A DNA stretch of 64,000 nt from Croceivirga sp009797885 (GTDB lineage Bacteria; Bacteroidota; Bacteroidia; Flavobacteriales; Flavobacteriaceae), in contig AP035880.1 of the NCBI GenBank assembly GCA_045866215.1, positions 1,364,001 through 1,428,000 on the forward strand, written 5' to 3'. The notes under the pieces are model-generated. The model saw nothing but the letters and a program-made list of their open reading frames with translations. It ran no database searches and was not told where the DNA came from. A program made the position numbers and the translations under genes. The stretch's first letter is position 1. Each line of letters begins with the position of its first letter. Shown piece by piece: positions 51,043 to 58,456 of the stretch.

Positions 51043-51525
51043 TCAATTTTCAGCTTTGAAATGAATTGATTTTGATTTGCGTATGGCCGATAAATAAACC
51101 CAAACAATGAACAATGCTTGAAGTGGTATTCTAAACCATAGGTAGTTTAAACCATTACCATCGTTCCCTCCCGTTTGATAATTCACATTTTCCAGGGCAG
51201 CATAGATATTGGCGGGCAAAACCATCACAAAGAAAACGATCAATACCCAACCTACCCTTACTCGATATTTGGGAAGTAATAAACCGATGGCAAATAGCAC
51301 CTCCATAATCCCCGTCAATAGCACCAACTCCTTTCCGAATGGAATCCATTCGGGAATCATGGCCTGCATTCCCTCCATATACATAAAATGTCCCATTGCG
51401 GTAAAGACCAACATGACTGCCATTGCAATTCTTCCCGCCAAAGGAAAGTTGTTTTCTTTTCTAAAAAGCCTGTACACCAATGCCGTTAGAACAAAAGAAA
51501 TGACTAAAACAAGTAAGGGTTTCAT
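51043..51525 (-). CDS. DoxX-family membrane protein
   Basis: 160 residues with four or five helices and the DoxX pattern (AGRIAMAVMLVFTAMGHFMY, ELVLLTGIMEVLFAIGLLLPKYR). DoxX-like proteins are linked to redox and quinone or thiosulfate chemistry in some organisms, otherwise unknown. It is the last gene of an apparent operon with an AhpD-like and a DUF6326 gene (52517 to 51043 on this strand), spaced 35 bp after the DUF6326 gene. Confidence 0.85.
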   Translation of the reverse strand: MKPLLVLVISFVLTALVYRLFRKENNFPLAGRIAMAVMLVFTAMGHFMYMEGMQAMIPEWIPFGKELVLLTGIMEVLFAIGLLLPKYRVRVGWVLIVFFVMVLPANIYAALENVNYQTGGNDGNGLNYLWFRIPLQALFIVWVYLSAIRKSKSIHFKAEN

Positions 51526-51560
51526 AAAAAAGAACTATAAGATTTGTATTTCCATTGATG

Positions 51561-51986
51561 TCAACTTCGTTCATCCTTGGGCCAATTCCAGGCATGCCAG
51601 ATAATTGAACCAAATACCAATACTTCCACAAATTGGTATAACAGATAGAAGGTATACCATCCTCCTAAATCATTTAGCTCCCCCACGATTAGTATAACGG
51701 ACATGGAGGACCATATCAAAGCTACAATTAAATTGAACCATTTATTGATTTTTGGCTTTAACAGAACGGAAAAAAGAACCATCAATGAAGGTACGATCAA
51801 GATAAGGGAGAAAATCACCAGTAGTTCGGGTGTCGTATCACCAACTGGGGTTTTCAGGTTCATTAGCTGTTCTATTTTACCAGGGGTTTTCAGCTCAAAA
51901 TAATCTGCGTATAGGTACAAAAACATAAGACATGCCCAATGGGCGGCCAGTTTACCTTTTACATTCACTTTGCTGTCTGTAAGCAT
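51561..51986 (-). CDS. DUF6326-family membrane protein
   Basis: 141 residues from the ATG at 51986. Four helices, with HWACLMFLYLYADYFELKTPG and the ending FVEVLVFGSIIWHAWNWPKDE, which I recognise as the DUF6326 pattern. Function unknown. It lies between the AhpD-like gene (97 bp upstream) and the DoxX gene (35 bp downstream) on the same strand and is presumably transcribed from the palindrome-B promoter. Confidence 0.75.
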   Translation of the reverse strand: MLTDSKVNVKGKLAAHWACLMFLYLYADYFELKTPGKIEQLMNLKTPVGDTTPELLVIFSLILIVPSLMVLFSVLLKPKINKWFNLIVALIWSSMSVILIVGELNDLGGWYTFYLLYQFVEVLVFGSIIWHAWNWPKDERS

Positions 51987-52082
51987 GGTATTTCCGTTTG
52001 GGATTGATCTTTGCTTTTGGGGCACTGGGACTTTTCCTTCCTAAAGAACACCGATTGACCAACCACTGTTCCCAATTTATCC

Positions 52083-52517
52083 TTATGGCAATGGTTTATG
52101 CGTCGCAATAGCAATTCTATTCCATGCATTTATGGTCACAATGGTCATCACGATTTGTGAAAAAGTTTCCTCATCAAAATGTGCAATTGCCTCCAAATAG
52201 GTAGCCTCGCTTAGTCCATTTTTATCCAAAACCGTCAATTCTTCCGTCATTTTTAAAATGACCCTCTCTTCTTTGGAGAACAATTCTGTCTTTCTCCAAC
52301 CATCCAAAACATAAATGCGTCTTGGACTTTCGCCTTCCCTTACCGCTTCTGAACTATGCATATCAATACAAAATGCACACCCATTGATTTGAGAGGCCCT
52401 TATCTTGATCAGATTTTTATGGGTGGCACTTAATTTTGATTTGGCCAGGTAGCCTTCCAATGCGAACATTGCTTCATAGGCTGTTGGTTGAACAGCATCA
52501 ATCTGTATTCTTTCCAT
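52083..52517 (-). CDS. AhpD-like carboxymuconolactone decarboxylase-family protein
   Basis: 144 residues. The AhpD-type motif RASQINGCAFCIDMHSSEAVREG contains the CxxC-type redox pair and following His of the family (alkylhydroperoxidase-like). This points to thiol-based peroxide or electrophile defence, without a named partner. First gene downstream of palindrome B, so its expression should respond to the Crp-type regulator encoded upstream. Confidence 0.88.
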   Translation of the reverse strand: MERIQIDAVQPTAYEAMFALEGYLAKSKLSATHKNLIKIRASQINGCAFCIDMHSSEAVREGESPRRIYVLDGWRKTELFSKEERVILKMTEELTVLDKNGLSEATYLEAIAHFDEETFSQIVMTIVTINAWNRIAIATHKPLP

Positions 52518-52538
52518 TGATCATAATTTTGTTTGAGG

Positions 52539-52583
52539 CAAAACTATTTCATGGTCAAGGCAAAAAACTTAAACTGGTTTAAG
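52539..52583 (-). promoter_or_regulatory. Crp-type operator B and -7 box upstream of the AhpD-like operon
   Basis: CTTAAACTGGTTTAAG (52568-52583) is a palindrome of two 7-bp arms around TG; on the reverse strand TAGTTTTG (52539-52546) is an exact -7 box. The palindrome overlaps the stop codon of the Crp-type gene. Geometry is identical to copies A and C. The ATG of the AhpD-like gene is 22 bp past the -7 box. Confidence 0.7.
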
Positions 52584-53154
52584 AACGCCGTTTAGCTCTT
52601 ATTTCACTTACGTATTCAGGGGTAAGGCCCAAGAATGAAGCGATTAAATATTGAGGTACACGTTGGGCAAATTCAGGAAAGCTATCCGTGAAATGACAGT
52701 ACATCTCTTCCTTGGTGAAATCGAATGCATACTTCATTCGCATCAAAGAGGCCCCATATGAAATCTCGTAGATTTTTCTAAAATAGGTTTCCAAAGCCGG
52801 AAACTCTTTAAGCAGTTCTTCCTGATTTTCACGGCTGATTTTCAAAAGCGTGGTGTTCTCTACGGCCTGGATGGTAAAATCGGTGTTTTTTCCTTTTTGG
52901 TAAGCCAAATTATCCGTCATCCACCAATCTTCAATGGCAAACTGAACTGTTCGCTGAATGCCGTTTTCCCCGGTAAAGAACATATGTAAACAGCCTTGTA
53001 ACACAAAATAATTGTAGGTACATTTTGAGCCGGCTGAAAGAATGATATCTTTTTTGCCATACATCCCAATGTCAAAATATTCCTGGATTCTTTCAAAATC
53101 CTCCTTCTTGAATTCGGTAAAATTTCTGATATGTTCTAAAAACTGCAACAACAT
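52579..53154 (-). CDS. Crp/Fnr-family transcriptional regulator
   Basis: 191 residues. Cyclic-nucleotide-binding-like domain at about 25-115 (GSKCTYNYFVLQGCLHMFFTGENGI), dimer helix, then a short C-terminal helix-turn-helix (VPQYLIASFLGLTPEYVSEIRAKRRS). The cAMP phosphate-binding arginine/serine signature is not evident, so the ligand is unclear. This subfamily in Bacteroidota is usually linked to small redox operons. Three copies of a 16-bp palindrome lie around it, one at its own upstream region (C), implying it controls itself and its neighbours. Confidence 0.87.
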   Translation of the reverse strand: MLLQFLEHIRNFTEFKKEDFERIQEYFDIGMYGKKDIILSAGSKCTYNYFVLQGCLHMFFTGENGIQRTVQFAIEDWWMTDNLAYQKGKNTDFTIQAVENTTLLKISRENQEELLKEFPALETYFRKIYEISYGASLMRMKYAFDFTKEEMYCHFTDSFPEFAQRVPQYLIASFLGLTPEYVSEIRAKRRS

Positions 53155-53177
53155 TTTCAGTGTTTCAACCCACTATA

Positions 53178-53185
53178 CAAAGATA
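53178..53185 (-). promoter_or_regulatory. Proximal -7 box of the Crp/Fnr-type gene
   Basis: TATCTTTG on the reverse strand, an exact TAnnTTTG match 24 bp before the ATG at 53154. It gives a second, proximal start in addition to the operator-C promoter. No TTG at -33 was found. Confidence 0.4.
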
Positions 53186-53196
53186 AAAGCCATCGC

Positions 53197-53286
53197 TTAA
53201 AACTTATATTTTCCAGGCACGGATAAAAAGCCCGCCGTACCATGAACCCCATAAATAGGACCGTCAAAGTAAAAGCTGTGTTCCAT
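53197..53286 (-). CDS. Possible 29-residue small protein, unproven
   Basis: ATG at 53286 opens 29 codons (MEHSFYFDGPIYGVHGTAGF, ending SVPGKYKF). The open frame continues upstream without an ATG to 53349, so it may instead be the tail of a decayed gene. The start would lie one base from the transcription start predicted for the operator-C promoter. Composition is rich in aromatic and glycine residues; no family recognised. Low support. Confidence 0.25.
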   Translation of the reverse strand: MEHSFYFDGPIYGVHGTAGFLSVPGKYKF

Positions 53287-53293
53287 TTCCAGC

Positions 53294-53338
53294 GAAAAAT
53301 AGCTGTGAATCGAATCAAAACGCTTAAACTGGTTTAAG
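53294..53338 (-). promoter_or_regulatory. Crp-type operator C with -7 box, upstream of the Crp/Fnr-type gene
   Basis: CTTAAACTGGTTTAAG (53323-53338), identical to copy B, with TATTTTTC on the reverse strand (53294-53301) matching five of six fixed -7 positions at the same 29-bp offset. The next intact gene on this strand is the Crp/Fnr-type gene, 133 bp downstream of the predicted start. Confidence 0.55.
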
Positions 53339-53428
53339 AACGAACAATCTCAGATGGGAAAGGGGTCGCTTTGGAAAAACTTTCCGTGAAATAACGAGTG
53401 TGTTTCCAAAGGCTGAATATCGTTGGTA

Positions 53429-53914
53429 TTACATCCTAATTTTGGTGTCCAAAAATCCGTTGGTCAACGCTATTGCTATCCCTACAAGAAGCATGACCAA
53501 AATCCAACAAAAAGCTTCCAACAGTACAAGTAATGTTGGTTCATGCATCACGTTCCAAGGAAGATAAAATTCAAACCAGGGAACCATTAAGCTCCAACCG
53601 ACCAAACCAAACTGTATCCCTTTCTGAAAATTCGTTCCGGACAACTTTGGCCCAATAAAGGAGAATACCATACTATATATGATCCCTATCCCCAATAGTC
53701 CCACTAGAATTATCCAGATGTTATTGGCCATTCTAGGAAGGGGTTCCATCTCCTCCATGACAGCTTTAAATTTTGCACTTTGAAAGTTGGGGTCGGCCAA
53801 TATGGATTGCGCCGGGCCAAAGAAAATAATCATCCCAACGATCCAGGCTCCACCACCTACAAGTCCGGAAATAGCAACACGTACTATCCGCTTCATACCA
53901 TTTTGTAGATTCAT
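53429..53914 (-). CDS. Four-helix membrane protein of unknown function
   Basis: 161 residues from the ATG at 53914 (a TTG at 53986 would extend it). Hydrophobic segments at about 15-35, 65-90, 100-120 and 130-155, with AISGLVGGGAWIVGMIIFFGPAQ and FGLVGWSLMVPWFEFYLPWNV. No motif for a named transporter family. It lies upstream of operator C on the same strand; no terminator is obvious after it. Confidence 0.65.
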   Translation of the reverse strand: MNLQNGMKRIVRVAISGLVGGGAWIVGMIIFFGPAQSILADPNFQSAKFKAVMEEMEPLPRMANNIWIILVGLLGIGIIYSMVFSFIGPKLSGTNFQKGIQFGLVGWSLMVPWFEFYLPWNVMHEPTLLVLLEAFCWILVMLLVGIAIALTNGFLDTKIRM

Positions 53915-54018
53915 GTGTATAATCTGAGTTATGTTGTAAAGGTCAATCGTCGCAATTTGTCCCGCACGGTTGAGGTTATTGTACAATCCTTAACCGTAGG
54001 TTTAAAAAAACATGGGTA

Positions 54019-55266
54019 TCAAGTCTTTTCCCGTGCCATCAAAGCCTCCAATTTCTCCTTAGCCATGGCAAAGTTGGGGTCATATTGAAGTGCTTCTTTG
54101 TAATAGTTGACAGCGTCGCCAATTTTGTTTTCTTTTTCATGGTAAACCCCCAACACATAAGTTACATAAGCATTGTTTGGAAACATCTTTTTAGCCAACT
54201 TTTGGATTTCAAAGGCACTTTGTATTTTCCCCTTTAAATAATGGTCGGTATAACCATACATGATCATATCGTCAGGGTTTACGAACACCCAATCCTTGAA
54301 CTTTTTATTTTGCTCCACAAAGGCCTTTTCTGCTAGTTTCACGCCTTTGTTCTTGATGATATCCATGAATTGTTGACTGGTCATAGGGACTTCCTTATGC
54401 TGCTGAACGTAATTTTCCCTTAAAAACCCATACGTACCAATATCTGGATTCGACATGGTTGCTATCACATATTTTATGGCTTTTTCAGCCTCTCCGTACA
54501 TTCCCATTGCATTTAACTTTGACGATAGGTTCAATAGCTCACCCGGATAGAGGTTGTCCAGATTGGCATCCAAAAACCTTCCTATATCTTTCCCTTCATT
54601 TTTGTTAAGTTTTTCATCTTGTACTATCAACCCTTCTCCCGGAATCCACTTATCATATTCCATGTTTTTGGCTACTTCCAAGGCAAATTTTTCCCCCTTT
54701 AGTTTTGAAACCAGGTGTAGCGCTCCATCAATTCCTGCGGAAATTCCCGCTGTAGTGATTACTTCGCCGTTGTCCACAAATCTCACATCCCTACGAACAT
54801 CTATTTTAGGGTATTCACTTTGTAGGTAGTCTATTGACTTATGATAGGTGGTCGCAATCTTACTGTCCAGGAAACCGGCTTCGGCCAAAAAGAAAGCCCC
54901 CGTGCAAACCGTTAAACTTAATTGGGACTTTGGTGTCACTTTCTTTACCCAATTTTTCACCTTTTCGTCTTTGGCAGCAGCGATATCCCCGCCTCCCACA
55001 AACACCACAACATCCGGTATGGGGGCATTGGCGATGGAATAATCGGGCACAACGGTCAGGTAATGCATGGCCTTCATGGGCTTGGTGGTTTTTGCAACCG
55101 TATATACATTGTAGCCAGCGATTATAAATACTTCCATGGGCCCTGCAAAATCCAATATTTCCACATTATCCTGTAAGTAAATGGCAATGTTCTTTATGTC
55201 CATTTTTTGGGCGTTTGTTGCCGTGGCCAACAGTAGCACAAAAAGTGAAACCCATACTTTTTTCAT
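54019..55266 (-). CDS. Exported DJ-1/PfpI-domain protein with C-terminal TPR region
   Basis: 415 residues, signal peptide ending ATNAQ. DJ-1/PfpI domain (NIAIYLQDNVEILDFAGPMEVF) with elbow cysteine in SLTVCTGAFFLAEAG and the ITTAGISAGIDGALHLV segment found in GlxA-type domains. The C-terminal ~200 residues are helical, with TPR-like repeats near the end (AYVTYVLGVYHEKENKIGDA, VNYYKEALQYDPNFAMAKEK). Periplasmic location and the TPR part suggest protein interaction. Second DJ-1-fold gene of the cluster. Confidence 0.82.
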   Translation of the reverse strand: MKKVWVSLFVLLLATATNAQKMDIKNIAIYLQDNVEILDFAGPMEVFIIAGYNVYTVAKTTKPMKAMHYLTVVPDYSIANAPIPDVVVFVGGGDIAAAKDEKVKNWVKKVTPKSQLSLTVCTGAFFLAEAGFLDSKIATTYHKSIDYLQSEYPKIDVRRDVRFVDNGEVITTAGISAGIDGALHLVSKLKGEKFALEVAKNMEYDKWIPGEGLIVQDEKLNKNEGKDIGRFLDANLDNLYPGELLNLSSKLNAMGMYGEAEKAIKYVIATMSNPDIGTYGFLRENYVQQHKEVPMTSQQFMDIIKNKGVKLAEKAFVEQNKKFKDWVFVNPDDMIMYGYTDHYLKGKIQSAFEIQKLAKKMFPNNAYVTYVLGVYHEKENKIGDAVNYYKEALQYDPNFAMAKEKLEALMAREKT

Positions 55267-55461
55267 AGTTGATTATTTTGAATTCATGGTTTGTTCCTGT
55301 TGACGCAACCCCCATACCCTTAAAGCTTTTTTAGTGCTGCAAATTGTATCCTCGTACCGTTGTGTCTTTTAGGGTATTCTTTTTTGGCCCTTCGTATATT
55401 TCCCAGGCTTCCCGGATATCATGTACAATACATTTAAAAAGTCTTCATACGTTTCAGACGT

Positions 55462-56535
55462 TCATTTTTTATTAAAAATTTCGTTGTATTCGGTGGTTTC
55501 AAAACCGATGATTTGGTTGTTTTTATTTCTTTTAAATGTGATAAGGTGGGACGCGTGTGAGGTAAGGAATTTATCCGTACCGATGTAGAAAACAGGATAA
55601 TGCCTGTTCTCCTTTTTTAAAAGCAACTCCTCATTTTCATCATCAAATTTCAAGACGAATGTTCTAAGGGAACTTGAGCTATATATTCCTTCATATTCCT
55701 TTAAAGTAGTGGCGTCCTTCATATGGCTATAGGGATTGTCCCCTACAAAGGCCACTCCATTGTTGGGTGTCCAGTCATATTCCATATAAAGTGCCGTTTG
55801 CGCTGCGGTCTCCAATCCTTCCAATTTGGCGACCATATGGAGGGCACCGTCAATTCCCGCTGAAACCCCTGCAGTAGTCACAACCGTGCCATTATCCACA
55901 TATCTGGCACCGCGCAGAACTTCAATTTTGGGATAGTTCTGTTCCAAAACATCCAAATTGTATCTAAAGGTGGTGGCCTGTTTGTTATCCAGAATACCGG
56001 TCTCTGCCAGGATTAAGGCCCCACTACACACAGAAAAATGGTATTTGGTTTCTTTTTGGGATTTTATCCAATCTATGAGCGCTTCATCCTTTGAGGATAA
56101 CACGGCATTACCGCCAAAAAATACCAAGATGTCTACCGCTGGGGCATCGGATAAATCATAATCTGGAATAACGGTAAGGATGCCCTGGGCATAAATGGGT
56201 TCTTTGGTTTTGGAAATGGTAACCACTTCATAACCTGCATAGGCAAAAACTTCTAGTGGTCCCGCCAAATCAAGGATTTCAACACCAGATTGTAGATAGA
56301 GCCCTACTTTGGTCCTTTCAACCTCAGGAAACATTTCCAGTTCGGATCTCTTGATAAGCTTCATATTGCAATGTTTACAAACCCCGGGTTCGTTGAACGT
56401 TAGATCATCACACTTTCTGTTGCACGGTGGGCATACATAAATATCCTGCCCCATGTTGCTACTATTTTGCGCCGATAGCGTAACCGAACAGCAATACAGC
56501 AACACGCACATAAGTCCGGCGGAAAGATGTTTCAT
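55462..56535 (-). CDS. Exported DJ-1/PfpI-domain protein with N-terminal metal-binding-like zinc ribbon
   Basis: 357 residues, signal peptide ending TLSAQ. Residues ~30-60 carry a four-cysteine module (YVCPPCNRKCDD, GVCKHCNMKLIKR) like the heavy-metal-binding domain of copper-resistance proteins. A GlxA-type DJ-1 domain follows (GLYLQSGVEILDLAGPLEVF; elbow cysteine in HFSVCSGALILAETG). The C-terminal ~75 residues (EYEGIYSSSSLRTFVLKFD) resemble the beta-sandwich domain DUF3471. The combination is unusual and suggests a metal- or thiol-related envelope function. Third DJ-1-fold gene of the cluster. Confidence 0.8.
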   Translation of the reverse strand: MKHLSAGLMCVLLYCCSVTLSAQNSSNMGQDIYVCPPCNRKCDDLTFNEPGVCKHCNMKLIKRSELEMFPEVERTKVGLYLQSGVEILDLAGPLEVFAYAGYEVVTISKTKEPIYAQGILTVIPDYDLSDAPAVDILVFFGGNAVLSSKDEALIDWIKSQKETKYHFSVCSGALILAETGILDNKQATTFRYNLDVLEQNYPKIEVLRGARYVDNGTVVTTAGVSAGIDGALHMVAKLEGLETAAQTALYMEYDWTPNNGVAFVGDNPYSHMKDATTLKEYEGIYSSSSLRTFVLKFDDENEELLLKKENRHYPVFYIGTDKFLTSHASHLITFKRNKNNQIIGFETTEYNEIFNKK

Positions 56536-56600
56536 TCACCTTGATTTGTTCCGGGCTAAATTAGTTTTGAAACCGATGTTGCAAAAGGACAGAACACTAT

Positions 56601-56617
56601 GGTTTTGGGACAAAACC
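56601..56617. terminator. Hairpin downstream of the diaminopropionate ammonia-lyase gene region
   Basis: GGTTTTG - GGA - CAAAACC, a 7-bp perfect stem with a 3-nt loop, lies between the DJ-1 gene start (56535) and the end of the ammonia-lyase gene (56652). It can terminate the upstream reverse-strand transcript before the DJ-1 gene. Its sequence partly recurs at 58326-58339. Confidence 0.35.
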
Positions 56618-56651
56618 AAGATGAGGAAGTACGGCTATGATACGGCTTCCG

Positions 56652-57767
56652 CTATATTTTTCGCACTATTTTCTGGAACATTTCCTTGTCAGTGGCCCCT
56701 TCAGTGCTAACAACCAATACGTTTGTGTTAGCTGTAATTCCCAAATGCTGTTTTAGCGGCTCGGCTTGGGGATTGGTCATCAAGTACTTTAATCCTGCCA
56801 GACCTCCAACCCCTGACTCTCCCGAGATTATCCGCGGGTCATCATTGGAAGGATGGTAAAGCTCGCGCATTACTTCTTTTGCATATTCATCCTTTATTCG
56901 AATGCAGACATCCGTAAAATTCCTGATTATCTCCCAAGCCGTCATTGAAGGTAATCCACAGTTCAGTCCCGCCATTATGGTATCAAAATTGCATTCGGGT
57001 CGGACCCTTTTTCCTTCATGGAATGATGATAGGATACCATGGGCATTATAAGGTTCAACAATTACAAATTTGGGTCTGTCCCTTCTGTGCTGGTTTACAA
57101 AATGCCATATTCCCGAGGCTGCCCAACTACCAACCCCAGCCTGAAATAGTACAAGGTTGATTTTTGGATAATCAAATTCCTTCCATTGCATTTCAATCTC
57201 TTCGAATTTGGTAAGGTACCCGGCCATTACATAGGCCGGTATTTCCTCATATCCTTCCCAAGCACAGTCCTGGACCAGTGTCCAATTGTTTTTAATGGCC
57301 GATATCTTGGCAATTTCGCAGGTATCATCATAATTTTCACCAGTATCCACTACTGTTGCACCCTCACTGGCTATGCTATCAATTCTTTCTTTTGCCGTGT
57401 TTTTGGGAACATATACAACGGCATTTTTACCCTTTGTTGAAGCCGCCCATGCCAAAGCCCTTCCATGATTTCCATCTGTAGCGGTGCAAAAAGTGGTAAC
57501 ATTTGGGTTTTTCCCCAATACCTTATGAACGGCAAATGAAGCTCCCAATCCTTTAAAGGCATTTAAACCCAATCTATGGGATTCGTCTTTTATAAAAATT
57601 GAGCCCACACCATAGCTATTCGCTAAGTCGGTTAGCCTGTATAGTGGTGTAGGTTTATAATTTGACAATGATTTATGGAAAGGGAATGCATCCTCATTTT
57701 CCAAAATGGAAGTAGTCAAACCCTTGGGGATGATGTTCGTTGGTTGGTTTAAAAAATAATCCAACAT
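56652..57767 (-). CDS. dpaL: Diaminopropionate ammonia-lyase
   Basis: 371 residues from the ATG at 57767. A PLP enzyme of the fold type II/threonine synthase group that deaminates 2,3-diaminopropionate to pyruvate and ammonia. The PLP lysine is Lys72 in HRLGLNAFKGLGASFA; further signatures are FCTATDGNHGRALAWAA, VQDCAWEGYEEIPAYVMAGY and ISGESGVGGLAGL. The start overlaps the stop of the deformylase gene by one base, with GGAGGG just upstream, so the two are probably translationally coupled. A GTG/ATG four codons earlier is the alternative. Confidence 0.88.
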   Translation of the reverse strand: MLDYFLNQPTNIIPKGLTTSILENEDAFPFHKSLSNYKPTPLYRLTDLANSYGVGSIFIKDESHRLGLNAFKGLGASFAVHKVLGKNPNVTTFCTATDGNHGRALAWAASTKGKNAVVYVPKNTAKERIDSIASEGATVVDTGENYDDTCEIAKISAIKNNWTLVQDCAWEGYEEIPAYVMAGYLTKFEEIEMQWKEFDYPKINLVLFQAGVGSWAASGIWHFVNQHRRDRPKFVIVEPYNAHGILSSFHEGKRVRPECNFDTIMAGLNCGLPSMTAWEIIRNFTDVCIRIKDEYAKEVMRELYHPSNDDPRIISGESGVGGLAGLKYLMTNPQAEPLKQHLGITANTNVLVVSTEGATDKEMFQKIVRKI

Positions 57768-58243
57768 TACTCCCTCCATTTAAAGGATTTGTCGTCTATC
57801 GCATGCATTGTACATAAAATCCCGTCCAAATGATCGCATTCGTGCTGCACCAATTCCGACTCATCATTGGATACGTTCCATTCCCTAATGTTCCAATTTT
57901 CATCCCTGTAGCTCAACGTCACCTGTCTATGACGCTTAACCCTGACCAATAAATTTGGAAAACTCATGCAATCATCCCAAAGCTCAAACATTTCATCACT
58001 CTTGAACGTAATTTCCGGATTTACAATGATTCTGGGCGCACCCATATTTATATATATCAGGCGTTTCATAATGCCCAATTGCGGGGCGGCAATTCCCCTG
58101 CCAAAGTGGTATTTGGCTTTAATTTCGGCCATGGCATTGGCCAGGTCTTCTACCCATTCATTGAGCAAGGGCAATTCCGCCTTAACCACGGGCTCGCATT
58201 TTTCATATAATAAAGGATTCCCCAGTTGTATTATATCCTTCAT
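57767..58243 (-). CDS. def: Atypical peptide deformylase
   Basis: 158 residues from the ATG at 58243; an ATG at 58261 would add six. Three deformylase motifs are present: GRGIAAPQLG (48-57), DDCMSFPNL with metal ligand Cys92, and HECDHLDG (134-141) with ligands His134/His138 and catalytic Glu135. The second motif reads D-C-M-S instead of the usual E-G-C-L-S, and the loop is short. Its overlap with dpaL suggests it is not the housekeeping copy; it may deformylate another N-formyl substrate. That role is inference. Confidence 0.85.
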   Translation of the reverse strand: MKDIIQLGNPLLYEKCEPVVKAELPLLNEWVEDLANAMAEIKAKYHFGRGIAAPQLGIMKRLIYINMGAPRIIVNPEITFKSDEMFELWDDCMSFPNLLVRVKRHRQVTLSYRDENWNIREWNVSNDESELVQHECDHLDGILCTMHAIDDKSFKWRE

Positions 58244-58317
58244 TCCTTTCCTGTTTCCCATACCGCCTAATTGTAGTTAAAAGAATAGCTGCCATGAATA
58301 TAAAAAAAGGACGGAAC

Positions 58318-58344
58318 TCTAGGGCTTTGTCCCAAAACCCTAGA
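58318..58344. terminator. Hairpin between deformylase and PD40 genes
   Basis: TCTAGGG (58318-58324) and CCCTAGA (58338-58344) form a 7-bp perfect stem with a 13-nt loop. It lies 113 bp beyond the stop of the PD40-type gene on the reverse strand and would separate it from the deformylase gene. Confidence 0.35.
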
Positions 58345-58456
58345 AGAGAAAACACAAGAACTCCCATAATCAAAATGTTCCCCTGTCGCTATAAAAAGGA
58401 ATACAAGTTTGACAATTTCATGTCCCCATGGGTAGTGTCAGCGTACCAATACCCCT

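Noticed and set aside
53984..54010. CTTAACCGTAGGTTTAA resembling the Crp-type palindrome
   Set aside because: Arms are offset and the centre is 3 bp, so the spacing does not match; no -7 box at the expected distance.
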